From WHSW01 sp033856255 (GTDB taxonomy: Bacteria > Actinomycetota > Thermoleophilia > Solirubrobacterales > 70-9), in the NCBI GenBank assembly GCA_033856255.1, contig JAWVFH010000046.1, positions 85,399-149,398 on the forward strand: 64,000 bases of DNA. Reading direction: 5' to 3'. The notes under the pieces are model-generated. The model was given only the letters and a program-made list of their open reading frames with translations, did no database searches and was not told the DNA's origin. This document shows positions 49,642-58,246 of this stretch, piece by piece (the first letter of the stretch is position 1; each line of letters begins with the position of its first letter). The translations under genes and the position numbers were made by a program.

Positions 49642-52520
49642 GCCGCCTACCCTCCAGCCGCGGCGAGCGGATCGACCGCGGACGGACCGTCTCCTTCACC
49701 TTTGACGGCAAGCGGATCGAGGCGTTCGCGGGCGACACGATCGGGTCGGCGCTGCACGCGTCCGGGCAAGACGTGCTGTCGCGCAGCTTCAAGTACCACC
49801 GCCCGCGCGGCCTGTTCTGCTGCGCCGGCCAATGCCCCAACTGCCTCGTCGACGTGGACGGCTGGCCGGGCGTCCGCGCCTGCACGGAGCCGGTGCGCGA
49901 GGGGATGAAGGTTCAGCACATGAACGCCCAGCCGTCCCTGCGCTTCGACGTCATGCGGGCAACCGACATCTTCGGCACCCGGCTGACGCCGCCGGGCTTC
50001 TACTACAAGACCTTCATCAGGCCGCGCCGCCTGTGGCCGCTCTACGAGAAGGTGCTCCGCAACGCCGCCGGCCTGGGCCGGCTCGCGCGCCGGCAGAAGG
50101 AGCGCGACTGGCGCACCGAGTACCGGCGGCGCCATGCGGACGTGCTCGTGATCGGCGGCGGCGTGGCCGGGATGAGCGCCGCGCTGCGCGCCGCCGAGCT
50201 GGGGGCCGACGTGGTGCTCGCCGACGACGGTCCGGAGCTCGGCGGGACCGCGCTCCTGGGCGATAGCCTCGAACGAGTTGACGAGCTGGCCCGGCTCGTC
50301 CGCGCCGCCGGGGTCGAGGTGCTGGCTCCGGCCGCGGCGCTCGGCTACTTCGACGGAATCGTCCCTGTGTGGACGCAGAGCACGCTGCATCAGATCCGGG
50401 CCGATCGCCACATCGCGGCCACCGGCTCGATCGAGCAGCCGCTGATGTTCGAGGGCAACGATCTGCCCGGGGTGATGCTGTGCTCAGGCGCGCAGCGGCT
50501 CGCCTCGCTCTACGGGGTCCGACCGGGCAAGTCGGCCGACGACGCGACGCCGGCCGACCGAGGCCTGGAATCCGCCCTCGCGCTCTACGAGGCCGGCGTC
50601 GAGATCGTCGCCGTCGCCGACTCGCGCCCCAGCGGCGCCAGTCGGGATCTGGTTGCGCGGATCGAGCGGGCACGCATCCCGCTGCGGCGGGGCAGCGCCG
50701 TGGTCCGCGCCGCCGGGCGCCGGCGCGTGATCGGTGCGGTCGTCGCGGAGCTCGACGGGGACGGCCGCGCGCTCGCCGACACCGAGCACGACCTCAACTG
50801 CGACCTGGTCGCCGTCTCGGGCGGCACGGTTCCCGCGACCTCGCTGCTGCTGCAGGCCGGCGGCAAGGCGCGCTGGGACGCGTCGGCCGGCGCCTACGTC
50901 CCGGAGGCCATGCCGGCCGGGATCTACGCCGCCGGAGCCGTGACAGGCCACGCGTCCGGCGGCCAGGCCGAGCTCTCGGGCGCGGTCGCCGGGGCGGAGG
51001 CGGCGCTCTCGCTCGAGCTCGGGGAGGCGGCCGACCGGTCACGACTCGACTCCGAACGACTGGCCCTGGCCGACGGCCGCGAGCCCTCCATCGAGGTCGT
51101 CCCGGCCCCCGCCGGGACCGACCGCGGGCGCAAGGAGAAGTGTTTCGCCTGCCTGTGCGAGGACGTCACCACCAAGGACATCACCTACGCGATCGACGAG
51201 GGTTTCGACTCGCTCGAGCTGCTCAAGCGCTACACGACGGTGACGATGGGCCCGTGCCAGGGCCGCATGTGCCAGCTCGCGGCGATCCGGCAGACGGCGG
51301 CCGACACCGGCACCGACGTCGCCGACGTCGGCATGACGACCGCGAGGCCGCCGTGGTCGGCGGTCCCGATGGGCGCGCTGGCGGGGCGCCCGTTCGAGCC
51401 CGCGAAGCGCTCCGCGGTCCACGGGCGCCACCAGGAGCTCGGCGGCAACGTCATGTGGGCCGGTGACTGGCGCCGGCCCTACGACTACGGCGATCCGGAG
51501 GGCGAGACGATGGCGGTCCACCAGGGCGCCGGGCTGATCGACGTCTCGACGCTCGGCAAGCTGATCGTCGGCGGCCCCGACGCGGGCGCGTTCCTCAACC
51601 GCCTCTACCCGAACCGCTTCGACAATCTGAAGCCAGGCCGGATCCGCTACGGGGTCCTGGGCGACGACGCCGGGCGGATCACCGACGACGGGACGATCTG
51701 CCGCCTCGACGACGACTCCTTCTACGTGACCACCACCTCGAGCGGCGCCGACGCCGTCGAGAGCTGGTTCGCGTGGTGGCTGGCCGAGTGGGACATGGAG
51801 GTGCACCTCACCGACGTCAGCCAGGGCCTGTCGGCCTTCAACCTCGCCGGCCCGAAGGCGCGCGAGATCCTGAGCGGGCTCACCGACCTGGACTGCTCGA
51901 ACGAGTCGTTCGCCTACCTGGACGGCAAGCGGGCCCAGGTTGCCGGGGTTCCCTGCCTGCTGCTGCGGATCGGCTTCGTCGGCGAGCTCGGCTACGAGCT
52001 GCACTGCCCGGCGGCGCTCGCCGAGCCCCTGTGGGACGAGACCATGGCCGCCGGCGACCCGCACGGGATCCGGCCCTTCGGCCTCGAGCCCCAGCGGGTA
52101 CTGAGACTGCAGAAGCTCCACATCCTCGTCGGCCAGGACACCGACGCGGAGTCGAACCCGCTCGAAGCGGCGATGCCCTGGATCGTCAAGTTCGACAAGG
52201 AGGAGGACTTCATCGGCCGCTGGGCGCTGGAGGCGGTCAGCGAGCGCGGCAACGAGAACATGCTGGTGGGATTCACCGTGCCCGACGGCGCGGTGCCGGC
52301 CGAGGGGGCCGCGGTGCTGGCCGGCGACAAGCCGGTCGGCCGGGTCACGTCGTCGCGCTTCTCGCCGCTGCTTCAGCGAACGATCGGCATGGCGTGGGTG
52401 CCCGCCGACCTGGCCGAGGACGGCAGCTCGATCACGCTCGCCGACGACGGGCGGCGCCTGACCGCCACCGTGCAGACGGCGCCCTTTTACGACCCCGACC
52501 AGGAACGGCTGCGCGGATGA
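49638..52520 (+). CDS. soxA: Sarcosine oxidase alpha-like/N-methylglutamate dehydrogenase large subunit with two [2Fe-2S] motifs
   Basis: 960 residues. N-terminal ferredoxin-like domain with FCCAGQCPNC plus Cys82 (Cys61/62, 66, 69, 82: CxxxxCxxC...C). A Rossmann FAD/NAD domain begins DVLVIGGGVAGMSAALRAAE (about 167). A BFD-like site lies at CFACLCEDV (Cys505, Cys507) and GPCQGRMC (Cys540, Cys545). The C-terminal half is a GcvT-like aminomethyltransferase domain (VDVSTLGKLIVGGPDAGAF; FNLAGPKAREILSG) that passes the methylene to THF. Typical SoxA lacks these Fe-S cysteines as far as I recall, which favours a dehydrogenase. Overlaps soxD and soxG by four bases each. Confidence 0.88.
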   Translation: MSRLPSSRGERIDRGRTVSFTFDGKRIEAFAGDTIGSALHASGQDVLSRSFKYHRPRGLFCCAGQCPNCLVDVDGWPGVRACTEPVREGMKVQHMNAQPSLRFDVMRATDIFGTRLTPPGFYYKTFIRPRRLWPLYEKVLRNAAGLGRLARRQKERDWRTEYRRRHADVLVIGGGVAGMSAALRAAELGADVVLADDGPELGGTALLGDSLERVDELARLVRAAGVEVLAPAAALGYFDGIVPVWTQSTLHQIRADRHIAATGSIEQPLMFEGNDLPGVMLCSGAQRLASLYGVRPGKSADDATPADRGLESALALYEAGVEIVAVADSRPSGASRDLVARIERARIPLRRGSAVVRAAGRRRVIGAVVAELDGDGRALADTEHDLNCDLVAVSGGTVPATSLLLQAGGKARWDASAGAYVPEAMPAGIYAAGAVTGHASGGQAELSGAVAGAEAALSLELGEAADRSRLDSERLALADGREPSIEVVPAPAGTDRGRKEKCFACLCEDVTTKDITYAIDEGFDSLELLKRYTTVTMGPCQGRMCQLAAIRQTAADTGTDVADVGMTTARPPWSAVPMGALAGRPFEPAKRSAVHGRHQELGGNVMWAGDWRRPYDYGDPEGETMAVHQGAGLIDVSTLGKLIVGGPDAGAFLNRLYPNRFDNLKPGRIRYGVLGDDAGRITDDGTICRLDDDSFYVTTTSSGADAVESWFAWWLAEWDMEVHLTDVSQGLSAFNLAGPKAREILSGLTDLDCSNESFAYLDGKRAQVAGVPCLLLRIGFVGELGYELHCPAALAEPLWDETMAAGDPHGIRPFGLEPQRVLRLQKLHILVGQDTDAESNPLEAAMPWIVKFDKEEDFIGRWALEAVSERGNENMLVGFTVPDGAVPAEGAAVLAGDKPVGRVTSSRFSPLLQRTIGMAWVPADLAEDGSSITLADDGRRLTATVQTAPFYDPDQERLRG

Positions 52521-53239
52521 GTTTCGAGTTCCTTGCCGCCGACGCCACCAGCAGCCTCGCCGGCGAGGTCCCGGTCGCCCGCAGCCCGATCGAGTGGGTC
52601 CACCGCCGCGCCGGGGCGCAGTTCGCGACCCGGGCCGGGTGGCGGGCCGTGGCCGGCTACGGCGCCGACGGGGCGGAGTCCGACGCCTGCCGGCGCACCG
52701 TCGGCGTTGCCGACCTCTCCTTCCTCGGCAAGCTCGAGCTCCAGGGCAACCCCGGCGACGTCGCCGCGATCGTCGCCGAGCTCGCGGGCGGCGCCCGGCT
52801 CGCCCCCGGCCGAGCCGCCGATGCCGACGGAACGTGGTGGTGTCCGATCACCGCCGGCCGGGTGATCGCCGTCACCCTGCCGGAGTCCACCGCCGCCCTG
52901 CGGGAGTCCCTCGAGGCGGCCGGGGATCGGCGGCCGGGGTTCGTGTCCGTCGTCGAGCTGACCACAGCCCTGTCCTCGAACGCGGTCGTCGGGCCGCTCG
53001 CGCGTGAGACCTTCGCCCGGGCGACGGCGCTCGACCTGCGCCCGCAACGGTTCGAGGAGGCGGCCTTTGCGCCCGTCTCGGTGGCGCGGGTTCCAGGCAT
53101 GATCCTGCGCGAGCACGGCGACCGCTTCCTCCACCTGTTCGGCGCCGGCTACGCGAACTACGTCTGGACGGTGTTCAAGGACGCGGCCGAAGCGCTGGGC
53201 GGCCGTGTGGTCGGAACGGAGGCGGTCGGCCGTGCGTGA
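52517..53239 (+). CDS. soxG: Sarcosine oxidase gamma-like subunit
   Basis: 240 residues. PIEWVHRRAGAQFATRAGW, DACRRTVGVADLSFLGKLEL and VPGMILREHGDRFLHLFGAG then YANYVWTVFKDA fit a GcvT-related SoxG-type subunit. It is longer than the usual ~200-residue SoxG. ATG overlaps soxA (ATGA) and the stop overlaps the soxB GTG by eight bases, so the four subunits are made in fixed ratio. Its role is structural, helping bind FMN and THF. Confidence 0.78.
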   Translation: MSFEFLAADATSSLAGEVPVARSPIEWVHRRAGAQFATRAGWRAVAGYGADGAESDACRRTVGVADLSFLGKLELQGNPGDVAAIVAELAGGARLAPGRAADADGTWWCPITAGRVIAVTLPESTAALRESLEAAGDRRPGFVSVVELTTALSSNAVVGPLARETFARATALDLRPQRFEEAAFAPVSVARVPGMILREHGDRFLHLFGAGYANYVWTVFKDAAEALGGRVVGTEAVGRA

Positions 53240-54449
53240 CGTGTTCCGCAAGCGCCGGATGTGGCGGCCGCGCGGCGAGCTGCGGGACAGCTACGACGTC
53301 GTGATCATCGGCGGCGGCTCCCACGGCCTCTCGACCGCGTACTACCTCGCGAAAAACCACGGGATCACCGACGTCTGCGTGCTCGAGCAGAACTACATCG
53401 GCTCCGGCGCGGCGGGGCGCAACACGACGATCCTGCGCTCCAACTACAAGACCCCGGAGGGCGCTCGCTTCTACGACGCCTCGGTCAAGCTCTATGAACG
53501 GCTGTCGGCGGAGCTCGACTTCAACCTGCTCTTCTCCCAGCAGGGCCACCTGACCCTCGCCCACACCGACCGGGCGATGTTCGTGATGACCGAGCGAGCG
53601 GAGGTCAACCGGCTCTGCGACATCGACTCGCGCGTGATCGGCCCCGATGAGGTCAAGCGCCTCGCCCCGGCGATGTCAGTCGAAACCGACGCCGTGTATC
53701 CGGTCATGGGCGCGCTGTACCACCCCCCGGGCGGGATCATCCGCCACGACGCCGTGGTCTGGGGCTTCGCGCGCGCCGCCGACGCCGCGGGCGCCGAGAT
53801 CCATCCGTATACCGAGGTCACCGGGATCTCGCGGTCGAACGGCCGGGCGACCGGGGTCACGGTTGCCGACGGCCGGACGATCGGGGCCGGCCACGTGATC
53901 AGCGCGACCGCGGGCTGGAGCTCGACGATCGCCGCGATGGCCGGCTTCGACCTGCCGATCACCACCCACATCCTGCAGGCCTTCGTCACGGAGCCGCTCA
54001 AGCCGCTGCTCGATGTGGTGATCGTGAGCTCGCAGATGCACGTCTACATCTCCCAGACCGATCGCGGCGAGTTCCTGGTCGGGGCCGAGATCGAGCCCTG
54101 GACGACGTACCGGCAGCAGGGCACGCTGAACTTCATCCAGGAGTCGTCGCGCCACACGCTCGAGCTGTTTCCACAGCTGGAGCGGGCGCGGATCCTGCGC
54201 AGCTGGGCCGGCCTGTGCGACATCAGCCCCGACTTCAGCCCGATCCTCGGCGTCACCGAGGTCGAGGGCTTCCTGCTCAGCGCCGGCTGGGGCACGTATG
54301 GCTTCAAGGCTGCGCCGATCGTCGGCACGACGCTGGCCGAGCTGATCGCGACCGGAAAGACACCGGGGCTGATCGAGCCCTTCACGCTCGAGCGCTTCTA
54401 CCGCGACCGCCTTGTCTCCGAGCTCGGAGCGGCCGCGGTCTCACATTGA
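53232..54449 (+). CDS. soxB: Sarcosine oxidase beta-like/N-methylglutamate dehydrogenase FAD subunit
   Basis: 405 residues. N-terminal FAD Rossmann VVIIGGGSHGLSTAYYLAKN, then GRNTTILRSNYKTPEG, GGIIRHDAVVWGFARAADAA (His expected to carry covalent FMN), and WGTYGFKAAPIVGTTLAELI. These are diagnostic for SoxB of the heterotetrameric enzyme. It oxidises the N-methyl group of an N-methylated amino acid (here most likely N-methylglutamate). GTG 53232 lies inside the soxG end. Confidence 0.92.
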   Translation: MRDVFRKRRMWRPRGELRDSYDVVIIGGGSHGLSTAYYLAKNHGITDVCVLEQNYIGSGAAGRNTTILRSNYKTPEGARFYDASVKLYERLSAELDFNLLFSQQGHLTLAHTDRAMFVMTERAEVNRLCDIDSRVIGPDEVKRLAPAMSVETDAVYPVMGALYHPPGGIIRHDAVVWGFARAADAAGAEIHPYTEVTGISRSNGRATGVTVADGRTIGAGHVISATAGWSSTIAAMAGFDLPITTHILQAFVTEPLKPLLDVVIVSSQMHVYISQTDRGEFLVGAEIEPWTTYRQQGTLNFIQESSRHTLELFPQLERARILRSWAGLCDISPDFSPILGVTEVEGFLLSAGWGTYGFKAAPIVGTTLAELIATGKTPGLIEPFTLERFYRDRLVSELGAAAVSH

Positions 54450-54474
54450 ACGAGCACGGAGGGAAAGTCGACAG

Positions 54475-56112
54475 ATGAAGAACAGCCTCGAGATTGCCCA
54501 GGACGCGGAGCTTCGACCGATCGAGGAGATCGGCTCTGAGCTCGGCCTCGAGCCCGACGAGATCGAGCCCTATGGCCGCTACAAGGGCAAGATCTCCCTT
54601 GCGGCCCTCGATCGACTCGCCGATCGGCCGGACGGCAAGCTGGTCTGCGTCGCGGGAATGACGCCGACGAAGGCCGGAGAGGGCAAGACGACGACCTCGG
54701 TGGCCCTCACCGAGGGCATGGGCTACATCGGCCGCAACCCGGTCCTCTGTCTCAGGGAACCGTCGGTCGGTCCGGTGTTCGGGATGAAGGGCGGCGCCGC
54801 CGGCGGCGGGTTCGCCCAGGTCGTACCGATGGAGGACCTCAACCTCCATTTCACCGGCGACATCCACGCGATCGGCGCCGCCAACAACCTGCTCGCGGCG
54901 ATCCTCGACGCCTCGATCCTGCACGACAACCCGCACCACATCGACGCCCTGCGGGTGACCTGGAAACGAGCCGTCGACATGAACGACCGGGCGCTGCGAC
55001 AGGTCGTCGTCGGCCTCGGCGGGAAGGCCAACGGCTACCCGCGCGAGAGCGGCTTCGACATCACCGCCGCCTCGGAGGTGATGGCGATCCTGGCCGTCGC
55101 CCGCGACCTCCAGGACCTGCGCCGGCGGATGGGCCGGATCACCGCCGCCTATACCCGCGCCGGCGACCCCGTGACGGCCGAGGACCTCGGCGCCGCCGGA
55201 GCGATGACCGTCCTGCTCAAGGACGCGATCAAGCCGAACCTGATCCAGACCCTCGAGGGCCAGCCCTGCCTGATGCACGCCGGGCCGTTCGCGAACATCG
55301 CCCACGGCAACTCGTCGCTGATCGCCGACCTGCTGGGGCTGAAGCTGGGCGATTACGTGATCACCGAGTCGGGCTTCGGCTCCGACATGGGGATGGAGAA
55401 GTTCATCGACATCGTGTGCCGAAACGGTGGCATCGCGCCGGACGCGGTCGTCCTCGTGGCCACCGTGCGGGCGCTCAAGCACCACGGCGACGGCGATCTC
55501 GAGTCCGGGATCGCGAACCTGGTCCGCCACCTCGCGATCGTGGGTGAGTTCGGCCTCCCCGCCGTGGTCGCGGTCAACCGCCGCCCCGAGGACTCAGACG
55601 ACGAGGTCGAGCTCGTCAGTCGCCTCGCACGCGAGGCGGGCGCGTTCGCCGCCGCCGTCAGCGACGGCTTCGCACAGGGCGGCAAGGGAGTCGCCGAGCT
55701 GGCCGAGGCGGTGGTCGCGGCTTGCGAACAGCCGCGCGAGTTCCGGTTCCTGTACGAGAACGAGACCACGATCAAGGACAAGATCGAGACGATCGCCGAG
55801 CGGGTCTACGGCGCCTCCGAGGTCGTCTATTACATCGAGGCGGAGCAGAAGATCAAGCAGTTCACCGACCAGGGGCTCGCCGAGCTCCCGGTCTGCATGG
55901 CGAAGACGCCGCTCTCGCTTTCGGCCGATCCCACGTTGCTGGGCGCCCCGGCCGGGTTCCAGCTCCCGGTCCGCGACCTGCGCGCCTATACGGGCGCCGG
56001 CTGGCTGGTGCCGCTCTGCGGCGACATCCAGCAGATGCCCGGGCTCGGTAAGACCGCCGCCGCCTTCGAGGTCGACATCGACGCCGAGGGGCGAACGGTC
56101 GGCCTGTTCTGA
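54475..56112 (+). CDS. fhs: Formate--tetrahydrofolate ligase
   Basis: 545 residues. The ATP loop is TPTKAGEGKTTT (63-74). LREPSVGPVFGMKGGAAGGG, NLHFTGDIHAIGAANNLLAA and PFANIAHGNSS are family landmarks. It interconverts formate and 10-formyl-THF with ATP; in this operon it would run toward formate to feed the formate dehydrogenase, making ATP. Start ATG 54475 follows GGAGGGA by ten bases and lies 25 bases after soxB. Confidence 0.97.
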   Translation: MKNSLEIAQDAELRPIEEIGSELGLEPDEIEPYGRYKGKISLAALDRLADRPDGKLVCVAGMTPTKAGEGKTTTSVALTEGMGYIGRNPVLCLREPSVGPVFGMKGGAAGGGFAQVVPMEDLNLHFTGDIHAIGAANNLLAAILDASILHDNPHHIDALRVTWKRAVDMNDRALRQVVVGLGGKANGYPRESGFDITAASEVMAILAVARDLQDLRRRMGRITAAYTRAGDPVTAEDLGAAGAMTVLLKDAIKPNLIQTLEGQPCLMHAGPFANIAHGNSSLIADLLGLKLGDYVITESGFGSDMGMEKFIDIVCRNGGIAPDAVVLVATVRALKHHGDGDLESGIANLVRHLAIVGEFGLPAVVAVNRRPEDSDDEVELVSRLAREAGAFAAAVSDGFAQGGKGVAELAEAVVAACEQPREFRFLYENETTIKDKIETIAERVYGASEVVYYIEAEQKIKQFTDQGLAELPVCMAKTPLSLSADPTLLGAPAGFQLPVRDLRAYTGAGWLVPLCGDIQQMPGLGKTAAAFEVDIDAEGRTVGLF

Positions 56113-56123
56113 GGCTCACCGGT

Positions 56124-56129
56124 TAGTTT
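56124..56129 (+). promoter_or_regulatory. Possible internal -10 box TAGTTT for fchA
   Basis: TAGTTT is 6 bases before the fchA GTG (56136), the same geometry as the leaderless genes elsewhere. It may let fchA be made alone; the gene can also be read from the operon. Confidence 0.35.
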
Positions 56130-56135
56130 GCGCGC

Positions 56136-56711
56136 GTGACCGAGTTCGCCGACCAGCCGGTGCGAGCCGCACTGGGCGCGATCGCCGCGCGGGTTCAGCC
56201 GCCCGCCGCGGGCGTCGCATCGGCCCTCACCTGCGCGGCGGCCGCGGCGCTGGCGGAGTTGAGCGCCGAGCTGGCCGCCGATCGGCTCGCCGCCGAGCGC
56301 GGCGCCGGCGATCAGCTCCAGGCCCGTATGCGTGCCCACGGCGCGCGCGCCCGCGAGCTGCGCGAGCTGCTGATCGCCGCGGCCGACGAGGATCTCGGCG
56401 CCTATGCCGCGGTCCGTGCCGCGAAGGACCCGCCGCAACGCGCCCGGGCGCTGGCTCTCGCCAGCGATCCACCGCTGGCGATCGCCGAATGGGCCGCCGA
56501 GCTCGCCGAGGCGGCGTCCGAGATCGCGGCGGCCGGCAGCTGGGCGTTCAGCGCCGACGCGGTCGTCGCCGGGAGGCTGGCGGCGGCCGCCGCCCGGGCC
56601 GGCGAGGAGTTGGTCGCTGCCAACCTTGGAGACCGAGACGACCCCCGCATCGCCAAGGCCCGGGCCGCAGCCGAGCGCGCCGAGCTCGCGGTCGCTTCCT
56701 CCGCGGCGTAG
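56136..56711 (+). CDS. fchA: Methenyl-THF cyclohydrolase/formimino-THF cyclodeaminase family (FchA)
   Basis: 191 residues, Ala-rich helices. The family opening is PPAAGVASALTCAAAAALAE, where related enzymes read GGGSVAAL; further DEDLGAYAAVRAAKD and AAGSWAFSADAVVAGRLAAA. It should convert 5,10-methenyl-THF to 10-formyl-THF, linking the sox-type dehydrogenase to Fhs. The glycine-rich opening is less canonical than usual, so cyclodeaminase use is not excluded. GTG 56136, 23 bases after fhs. Confidence 0.83.
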   Translation: MTEFADQPVRAALGAIAARVQPPAAGVASALTCAAAAALAELSAELAADRLAAERGAGDQLQARMRAHGARARELRELLIAAADEDLGAYAAVRAAKDPPQRARALALASDPPLAIAEWAAELAEAASEIAAAGSWAFSADAVVAGRLAAAAARAGEELVAANLGDRDDPRIAKARAAAERAELAVASSAA

Positions 56712-56800
56712 ATAGTCCGGCCAGACCTTGTCGCAGCGCGAGCGTCTATCCGAGGAGACCCTCTCCGCTAAGCGGTCGAAAGCGGACGGTTGACGCGTTT

Positions 56801-56817
56801 CTCTCGCACAGCGAGAG
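56801..56817. terminator. Hairpin after the fchA operon
   Basis: CTCTCGC and GCGAGAG form a 7-bp perfect stem with a 3-base loop, 90 bases after the fchA stop and 89 before the convergent diguanylate cyclase stop. TT follows but no long T-tract. Confidence 0.4.
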
Positions 56818-56905
56818 CTTCGCGTCGATCGCTTAGCCCGCCTCGTACTCCCGCGCACCCTTGCCTACAGCCGGGCCATGCGCAGCGGCTGAACAGGTTC
56901 TGATC

Positions 56906-58081
56906 TCAGGCCGCCGCGAGCTCAGTGCGATCGCGACCGCCGCGCTTGGCCTCATAAAGCGCGACATCTGCTCGCGAGAGAACCGACGCTGCACTTTCCT
57001 CACCGTCCCAGTGTGCGAGGCCTACTGAGCAGGTCTGGTCGTCCGGAGTCGCTGCTCTCAGTCGCCCGATGACAGCAGAGGCCTGACCGAGTCGACACCC
57101 GGGGAGAAGCGCTGCGAACTCCTCGCCGCCGGTCCGAGCAAGGAAATCCGTGACGCGTAGCGCCTGTCGCCATCGCTCAGCCGCGTCGCGAAGCAATCGA
57201 TCGCCAGCCGGATGTCCGCGTAAGTCGTTGAAGTCTTTGAAGCGATCGAGGTCGACCATCGCCACCGAGACGTCGAAGCCGAGCCGCTTGCTGCGCGAGA
57301 GCTCCCGAGTGATCTCTTCGTCCCAGGCGCGACGGTTCGGCAGGCCCGTCAGCTCGTCGGTATGGGCCAACCGATCGATTTTCGCCAACAACCGCTCCCG
57401 TTCTGCCTCTGAGGCTTGGAACTCCGTTATGTCCCTTGCGGCCGCATAAATCCGTTCTGAGTCAGAGCGCGCGCTCCACGAAAGCCAGTGCCAGGAGCCA
57501 TCCTTTGCGCGGTAGCGATTTCTGAACGAAACGACGCTGAAGTCCTTTTTGGCGAGGGCGCCGGCGACGTCGAGCGTGGGCTGTTGATCGTCGGGGTGAA
57601 CGAGATCGAAATACGGGCGGCTGAGCATCTCTTCGTGCGTGTAACCGAGGCATTCTTCCCAGGCGTCGTTCACGCGCGTGAAGTAGCCGTCGAAGCTGGC
57701 TTCGCTGAGCATCTGGTTTGACATCGAAAACCAGCGGGAGTTCTGCTGTTCCTCGCGAGCCCGCATGCGGTGAAGTGACCCGAGTCCCACGCCGATGCCG
57801 ACGAATACGACGGATCTGATGAACCAGTCGCTTGCGGTGCTTTGGACTTGCTCAATCGCAGTCCACCCGCCGAATGACGCCAGCGCCACGCCGCACGAGA
57901 CGAGCCCGGCCGTGACTCCAAACTGATTGGCGATCAGGCCGATTGGAAGGACATACAGGACCGTGTAGGGCTCGTTCGGGTCGTCGACCAAGAAACGCAG
58001 CGTTGTGATCGCAACGAACATCACCGCCGCAGCGATCGCGACGAAGCGGGAATCCTCCCAATCGCGCACCGCTGGAAACAT
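56906..58081 (-). CDS. Membrane diguanylate cyclase with PAS domain
   Basis: 391 residues. Four predicted TM segments in the first ~105 residues, a PAS domain at about 120-225 (FTRVNDAWEECLGYTHEEML; WHWLSWSARSDSERIYAAAR), and a GGDEF domain with active site TGGEEFAAL near 317-321. An RxxD inhibitory site (RVTD) precedes it by five residues. It makes cyclic-di-GMP in response to a signal. It lies convergent to fchA and between the two methylamine-type gene sets, without obvious link to either. Confidence 0.92.
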   Translation of the reverse strand: MFPAVRDWEDSRFVAIAAAVMFVAITTLRFLVDDPNEPYTVLYVLPIGLIANQFGVTAGLVSCGVALASFGGWTAIEQVQSTASDWFIRSVVFVGIGVGLGSLHRMRAREEQQNSRWFSMSNQMLSEASFDGYFTRVNDAWEECLGYTHEEMLSRPYFDLVHPDDQQPTLDVAGALAKKDFSVVSFRNRYRAKDGSWHWLSWSARSDSERIYAAARDITEFQASEAERERLLAKIDRLAHTDELTGLPNRRAWDEEITRELSRSKRLGFDVSVAMVDLDRFKDFNDLRGHPAGDRLLRDAAERWRQALRVTDFLARTGGEEFAALLPGCRLGQASAVIGRLRAATPDDQTCSVGLAHWDGEESAASVLSRADVALYEAKRGGRDRTELAAA

Positions 58082-58246
58082 CAGACGTCGTCCCTCTCGT
58101 TTGCGCGGCCCGGTCAGGCCGCCTGCCTAGTTCTCATCGGCCCCCTTGACCAGCAACTGAAGCCGCATCCGAAGTAGGCAATGCTGCATTCCCATGCGGG
58201 TGGAACGCCCAGCATCACCCGACTTAAGCGTTGGCTGGCCTTCGTC

